A DNA stretch of 64,000 bases from the NCBI RefSeq assembly GCF_021134715.1, contig NC_060024.1, positions 10,850,001 to 10,914,000 of the forward strand, read 5' to 3'. This document shows positions 59,610 through 64,000 of the stretch, piece by piece. How positions within the stretch are numbered: position 1 is the stretch's first letter; the number at the start of each line of letters is the position of its first letter. The position numbers and the translations under genes are program-made. The stretch comes from Daphnia pulex (lineage: Eukaryota > Arthropoda > Branchiopoda > Diplostraca > Daphniidae). The notes beneath the pieces are model-generated. The model did no database searches. It was given only the letters and a program-made list of their open reading frames with translations, and had not been told where the DNA came from.

Positions 59610-60367
59610 ACGCCCATAGCTCGTGCTTCCATTTGCACAGCATTATGAGTCTCCGAGCCTGATCTCTTTTGATGACGTTCCATAAGAAGCCTGTGAAGTT
59701 GTTATGTTCCTATGTGCCAAGGGTTTGTAGTATAGTGCCACAGGTTCTGGATATATGTTGCTCGCATATAAAACACACAATGCCGTTTGTCTTTTCTAGT
59801 GTCTATTGAAAGTAGGAAATTGAAGTTGTCAAGGTTTTTAGAAATATTTGATCGTTTATTCTTCAAGAGCCTTAATCGTGTACGCGATGACCGTTATTTT
59901 TAAATTCAAATAATTGTTTTGAATATGTTGTTCATTTGTTGAATGCAATTTGTGTGGGCTTATACATAAAAATTTTAAACAAAAGACAACAAGACTCTGG
60001 TCTGCACCCTTCAGTATATGCTTACTTCAAATAGATTTCCATACAATAAGATATTGATGATAGCGAACCGTTTTTTAATTAGGTATCCAAATAACGTTTG
60101 AATTACATTTTATATTCCATGCGAATGCTTGATCGCGTATAGTTACCAGTCATGCGATACGAAAGGAAGGAAATCCCTGTGACGTGTTGGCGCAATAAAA
60201 ACTCGGTTTGTTAATTTGAAATTGGAAGGGTGCCCACTGAAGGAATAATTCCACCGCTAGATGACCAGAATCGTGATTTCACGAAGCAGACGCATTGTGG
60301 TTGCCTGCCTAGATACAACAAAACACACATTTGTTTATCTCTGAACTTTTGTTAATTCTTTTCTAGA

Positions 60368-60987
60368 ATGGCTGCCAAACGCGCAATTAATTATTTGACG
60401 AATAAAGAAATGCGGGAGTATTTGACAAGGTAATTAAAGCAAACTAAACCTAAACGTAACCAACCTAGAGTTTTGTTGACTTTTTTTAAAGGCGATCATG
60501 GAACATGATTGTTTGAAGGTCGTGTTGTGGTAGTTATCGGTTAGCTATGTTTAGTGTTTACTTCATATATTTGTATTCTCCGTTATTTTATTGGCTAGCA
60601 AAAATTTGATTTCTCAATATTCACGATTCCAAGTTTTAAAATAAATCTTTTTTTTTTCAGCACACATTTTTGGGGACCTGTGGCAAATTGGGGAATCCCT
60701 ATTGCAGCTATTGCTGATTCAGGCAAGGATGTTTCACTGATTAGTGGGAAAATGACTCTTGGTAAATATTTATATCAAATTCCATTTTTTAATATCCTAA
60801 TGATGTTTTGTTTATGGTTATAGCGCTCACACTATACTCGATGATTTTTATGAGATTTGCTTGGAAAGTCCAGCCTCGCAACTTGCTTCTGTTTGGTTGT
60901 CATTTTACAAATTCTGGTGCACAAATGTTTCAAGGCTACAGATTTCTAAAGCACAAGTATAGTAAAGAAAAAGAGGAAACTTCATAG
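60368..60987 (+). CDS. Mitochondrial pyruvate carrier subunit 1
   Basis: Three exons (60368-60429, 60661-60761 and 60824-60987) join in phase to 108 residues, the usual size for MPC1. The protein works with MPC2 as a heterodimer in the mitochondrial inner membrane and imports pyruvate into the matrix. Diagnostic stretches are [19 protein letters not shown] in exon 2 and [20 protein letters not shown] in exon 3, with ISGKMT between them. Membrane helices lie about residues 22-40, 55-72 and 78-95, and the charged tail [12 protein letters not shown] is typical. It lies about 760 bp downstream of egghead on the same strand, with no sign of functional coupling. Confidence 0.95.
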
Positions 60988-62863
60988 TACAACTTGCATT
61001 TTTATTGTACAAGTATTTGTATGAAGATGAGCTTTGCAGAAAACTGGTAGCAGTCGATATATTCGATAGTGGCATATATGGACATTTGATGTGTTTGCTT
61101 ATTGTCCAAATCATGTTTTTAACAACCACATTGTGATGTCATAATTACAATGCATTTTTGAATTCTCACAAGAAAAATCAAAATGCACCGTCTCGTTTTT
61201 CACTTTGAATGCTGACGCTACAGTTAGTGATGCCCTTATTACAGTTCACGTTTAAAATTACGCCAAAGTACTTGATCTTCTCCTAAAAAAGAAGCATGCA
61301 ACATATGGAACGCTCCTTCGTGAAGTCTTGCGAAACGCTTTCTTAGTAGTTTACATAGGATATTTGCATATCTCATTTACATTGATAAAGTTGAAACCAA
61401 ACTTAACTCTACAGTCTTATCCTTAGTTCCATAAACACTTTTATCTTATAAAATGTGAATTAAATCAAAATTTTCTTGGAAAAATAATTTAATTGTTTAC
61501 TAAAATCTTGACTATCTTGATTACCAAATCAATCTGATAATATGGTGCTAATCAAGGTTGAATTGGGAGTGCTAGACTAGTGCTGTTTCTGAAGAAGACC
61601 TTGATTCCTATTTCCTAAACTAGAAGCGCTACAAGCTTTACAACAACAAAACCAAGGACTCATTATAATTTCCAAGTATTTCCACATGCTATTCACACAA
61701 ACATTTCAAAGATTCAAAATTAAACTAAAGTTTAATATTCTTAAAAATTGAACAAATTGGCGTGGCGTTGAAAAAATTACAAAATCGACTAATTTACGAT
61801 TCTACTCATTATACATTTATACTGTGTAGTGTGCTGGGTCATTGGGAACGATGTTGAGTTCAGCGTTTTTTGAAATACGAAGTAAAAGCACAATATTTTT
61901 TTACTGGTGCTTACCACCATTCCTAGATGGCGTTCGCAACATATTTTTCTTATTCGGTGCATGGCGATTGGCGCGCGATCAAGGATCATCGTCGTTCATT
62001 ACAAAAAAAACATTTTGTCTCCAAACGTTGATACGACGACACTACAAGTAAGTTGGCCTAAAAATGAGTTAAATATTATATCTTTGGTTAGACGTTTCAT
62101 ATATGTTTAGAGCTGCTCAGCAGTGAAAAAAGTTGTTTCGCTATTAGATAATCGTCTTTTTTTCTCACGAAACAGCTACGAGATAAGTGTCCTGCTGATA
62201 AAGTATAGAAGTTAGCCTAGCCCTTAGGCTCGTCGTCAGAAAGGCTGTCTGAAGTCTGAACGATACTGTTAGGAACAAGGTTTGCATCTTTCTCTCTTTA
62301 ATTAGTACAAATAGACGTGGTCAATTATTAACTTGTTGACTCCATCCTTTTTATTTCAGTTAGCAGTGTGTTTACATGACAACTGCTTACACAATCAGTA
62401 AGTCTGTTTGAACTTCTAAACCACGGTGAAAGGTGTATGAGGTAATCCTATTAACTTTTTGTCTCCTTACTTCTTCATTCAGTTACATTATGTCCACACA
62501 CTGTGTCATTCCGTGTCTTGAAAGGGTTCATTATAATGATATAGGACTATTGTTAAATGACTCAACAATTTTGATAAAATGTTTCATGTTTTACTTTCAT
62601 GGCACTACTCTAGTTTGGATAATCAAAATGTGTTGTATAAAATGTGATAGTCCCAATAGTCAAACTATTTGATCTTGGTAAAGATATGTCGATGTTCTCA
62701 TGTCAACTATTCGGTTATCTTTACCACCTTATCACCACTTATCATTTATCTTGAATTTTTTGCAATATTGTTAAATGAGTCATTTATTTACAACAAGTTT
62801 TCTCTTGTGATATAATTGTTTGGAACCTTTTTAAATAATAATAATGAATTTATTTTTTTAGGA
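60988..62863. other. Intergenic region, possible 5' untranslated exons
   Basis: No coding exon is recognised. The acceptor TTTTTTTAG at 62861 just before ATG 62864 implies at least one untranslated exon of the next gene somewhere upstream, but I cannot place it. The rest is AT-rich. Confidence 0.45.
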
Positions 62864-64000
62864 ATGGGTGGCGGAAGAAAAGGGAATAATAGTAAAGATG
62901 GAAAAACTTCGGCGAATATCAATAACAAGAATAGTCAACAAGACGCTCAAAATGTTGAAACCAGAATCGAAGTAGACGAGTCATCTGATACTGCGGAACC
63001 CCCAATAAAAAAGAAAGGCAATGCGAAACCAGTCGATGAAACTGAAGTCAGTATCTTAGAGGAAGTTAAAGCTTCGAACACGAACGATGGTGCGAAGCAT
63101 ACAGATTCAACTGGCAATACGAACTTCAAGCAATTTCAAAGTACTGTGTCGAGCAATGAAGCTACTGAAACAAACTTCAGAAATAGCGAAAATACGGTTG
63201 AAAATTTGATAGAAAAGGGAGCTTCCGCACAAGTAACATTGTCGTCTAATTCAATACCAACGAACCCGAAGACAGACCCTAACATCAAGACAGATTTGCT
63301 TCTTCAAACAGTTGCTAATTTGTTAACTAATGTCGAACAACCAGCTTGGACCGCCACAGTTTTTATAGCAGCTCCGCTTGTCAAAAACCATTTCTTGGCC
63401 ATAACCGGAGAAGATCAAAATTTGGGGAAATGGAAGCATCCGCAGGGAAAGTTCGAAGCGATTTTGGAAATAACCAAAGATTTGTACATTTTTAAGGGAA
63501 TTGTTCCCATTCCTTCTCGGAGCAATTCCCCGTTCAAATTTGTTAACGTCAGCAAGACTGACCAAAACATAGAATATGAGGGAGATGGACCACTGGACAA
63601 CCGAAGTGAAGAATTGTTACCCGATTCATGGAATTTTTTTGTTTTGAAACCCAAAAAAGCAAAATCTATGATCGGAAAAATGTGGGAAACTTTGGCAAAA
63701 TACATGCAGAAGTCAGAAACAAAAGAAAGCATAGCTGAAGAATTTGTAAATATTGTCTTCGATAACACACTCGAAAATGTAGTACCAGGTAATAAATCTA
63801 TTTCATATATAATAATTATCATATGCATAGAAAACATTAATATTTTTCTCTCCGCAGACTGGGACGCTGCATTTGAATTTGTGAGTGAAAGCATTCTCAA
63901 GATAAAGCGAGCTGTAGGGAATGACTGCTCTTTCGTTGGTTTTCGGCAATTCATTAACAAATGGCTTCAAGAACCTGAACTTCAAGTGAATTTTGACAAA
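62864..64000 (+). CDS. CBM20-like domain protein, 5' part; possibly RNF213-related
   Basis: The first coding exon runs 62864-63788 and splices in phase to a second from 63858 that continues past the window end. The first about 160 residues are a low-complexity, charged, Asn/Ser/Lys-rich tail starting MGGGRKGNNSKDGK. Residues about 161-262 look like a starch-binding (CBM20-type) fold: VFIAAPLVKNHFLAITGEDQ, NLGKWKHPQG, IFKGIVPIP, then PFKFVNV and LLPDSWNFFVLKPKK. RNF213 (a giant AAA+/RING ubiquitin ligase) has a CBM20 domain near its N-terminus, and this layout fits it. The AAA and RING parts would lie outside the window, so the identity is a guess. Confidence 0.55.
   Translation, partial: MGGGRKGNNSKDGKTSANINNKNSQQDAQNVETRIEVDESSDTAEPPIKKKGNAKPVDETEVSILEEVKASNTNDGAKHTDSTGNTNFKQFQSTVSSNEATETNFRNSENTVENLIEKGASAQVTLSSNSIPTNPKTDPNIKTDLLLQTVANLLTNVEQPAWTATVFIAAPLVKNHFLAITGEDQNLGKWKHPQGKFEAILEITKDLYIFKGIVPIPSRSNSPFKFVNVSKTDQNIEYEGDGPLDNRSEELLPDSWNFFVLKPKKAKSMIGKMWETLAKYMQKSETKESIAEEFVNIVFDNTLENVVPGNKSISYIIIIICIENINIFLSADWDAAFEFVSESILKIKRAVGNDCSFVGFRQFINKWLQEPELQVNFDK

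Overview
The window looks like nuclear DNA of a branchiopod crustacean, most likely Daphnia (inference). It has arthropod-type genes with short introns (about 50-100 bp), TATA boxes spaced about 32-34 bp from TCAGT-like initiators, a tinman-bagpipe NK homeobox pair, a secreted C1q-domain protein and a YYTEAP-repeat protein family of the kind I associate with Daphnia. There is no prokaryotic or organellar signature. All gene models were spliced by eye from conserved exons, GT/AG sites and reading phase.

Layout. 1-9.1 kb: gene-poor, rich in simple sequence. 9.1-34.5 kb: mobile and duplicated DNA. It opens with a 6.2-kb transposon (9126-15280) that has identical-looking 558-bp terminal inverted repeats and a candidate 9-bp target duplication. 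The transposon carries broken exons of the mitochondrial RNA helicase gene SUV3, that is, a Pack-MULE-like element. A 1.3-kb foldback element (15552-16882) with a perfect 9-bp target duplication follows. Next is a large inverted duplication (arms about 15.43-19.95 kb and 30.43-33.61 kb); each arm carries a two-domain fasciclin (FAS1) gene, and the two genes are almost identical. Between the arms lie decayed coding fragments, a 0.39-kb foldback centred on a perfect 30-bp palindrome, a piggyBac-type MITE with TTAA ends, and two decaying YYTEAP-repeat genes. A Reeler-domain gene closes this region at 33.7-34.5 kb.

34.5-56 kb: a developmental block. bagpipe/NK3 (40.2-42.1 kb) and tinman/NK4 (49.3-50.8 kb) are both on the minus strand, about 7.2 kb apart. 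A C1q-domain gene sits between them on the plus strand. A second Reeler gene, GPI-anchored by appearance, follows at 54.9-56.1 kb. Non-coding flanks of 4-6 kb around the homeobox genes contain no gene that I can see.

57-64 kb: conserved plus-strand genes. egghead (beta-1,4-mannosyltransferase), the mitochondrial pyruvate carrier subunit MPC1, and the 5' part of a large gene whose protein has a CBM20-like domain, possibly RNF213-related, which runs off the window end.

Working together: tinman and bagpipe are linked regulators of mesoderm and visceral muscle in other arthropods. egghead acts in glycosphingolipid synthesis and MPC1 in mitochondrial pyruvate import. The remaining intact genes encode secreted or cell-surface proteins (FAS1, C1q, Reeler, YYTEAP) with no evident pathway link to each other.
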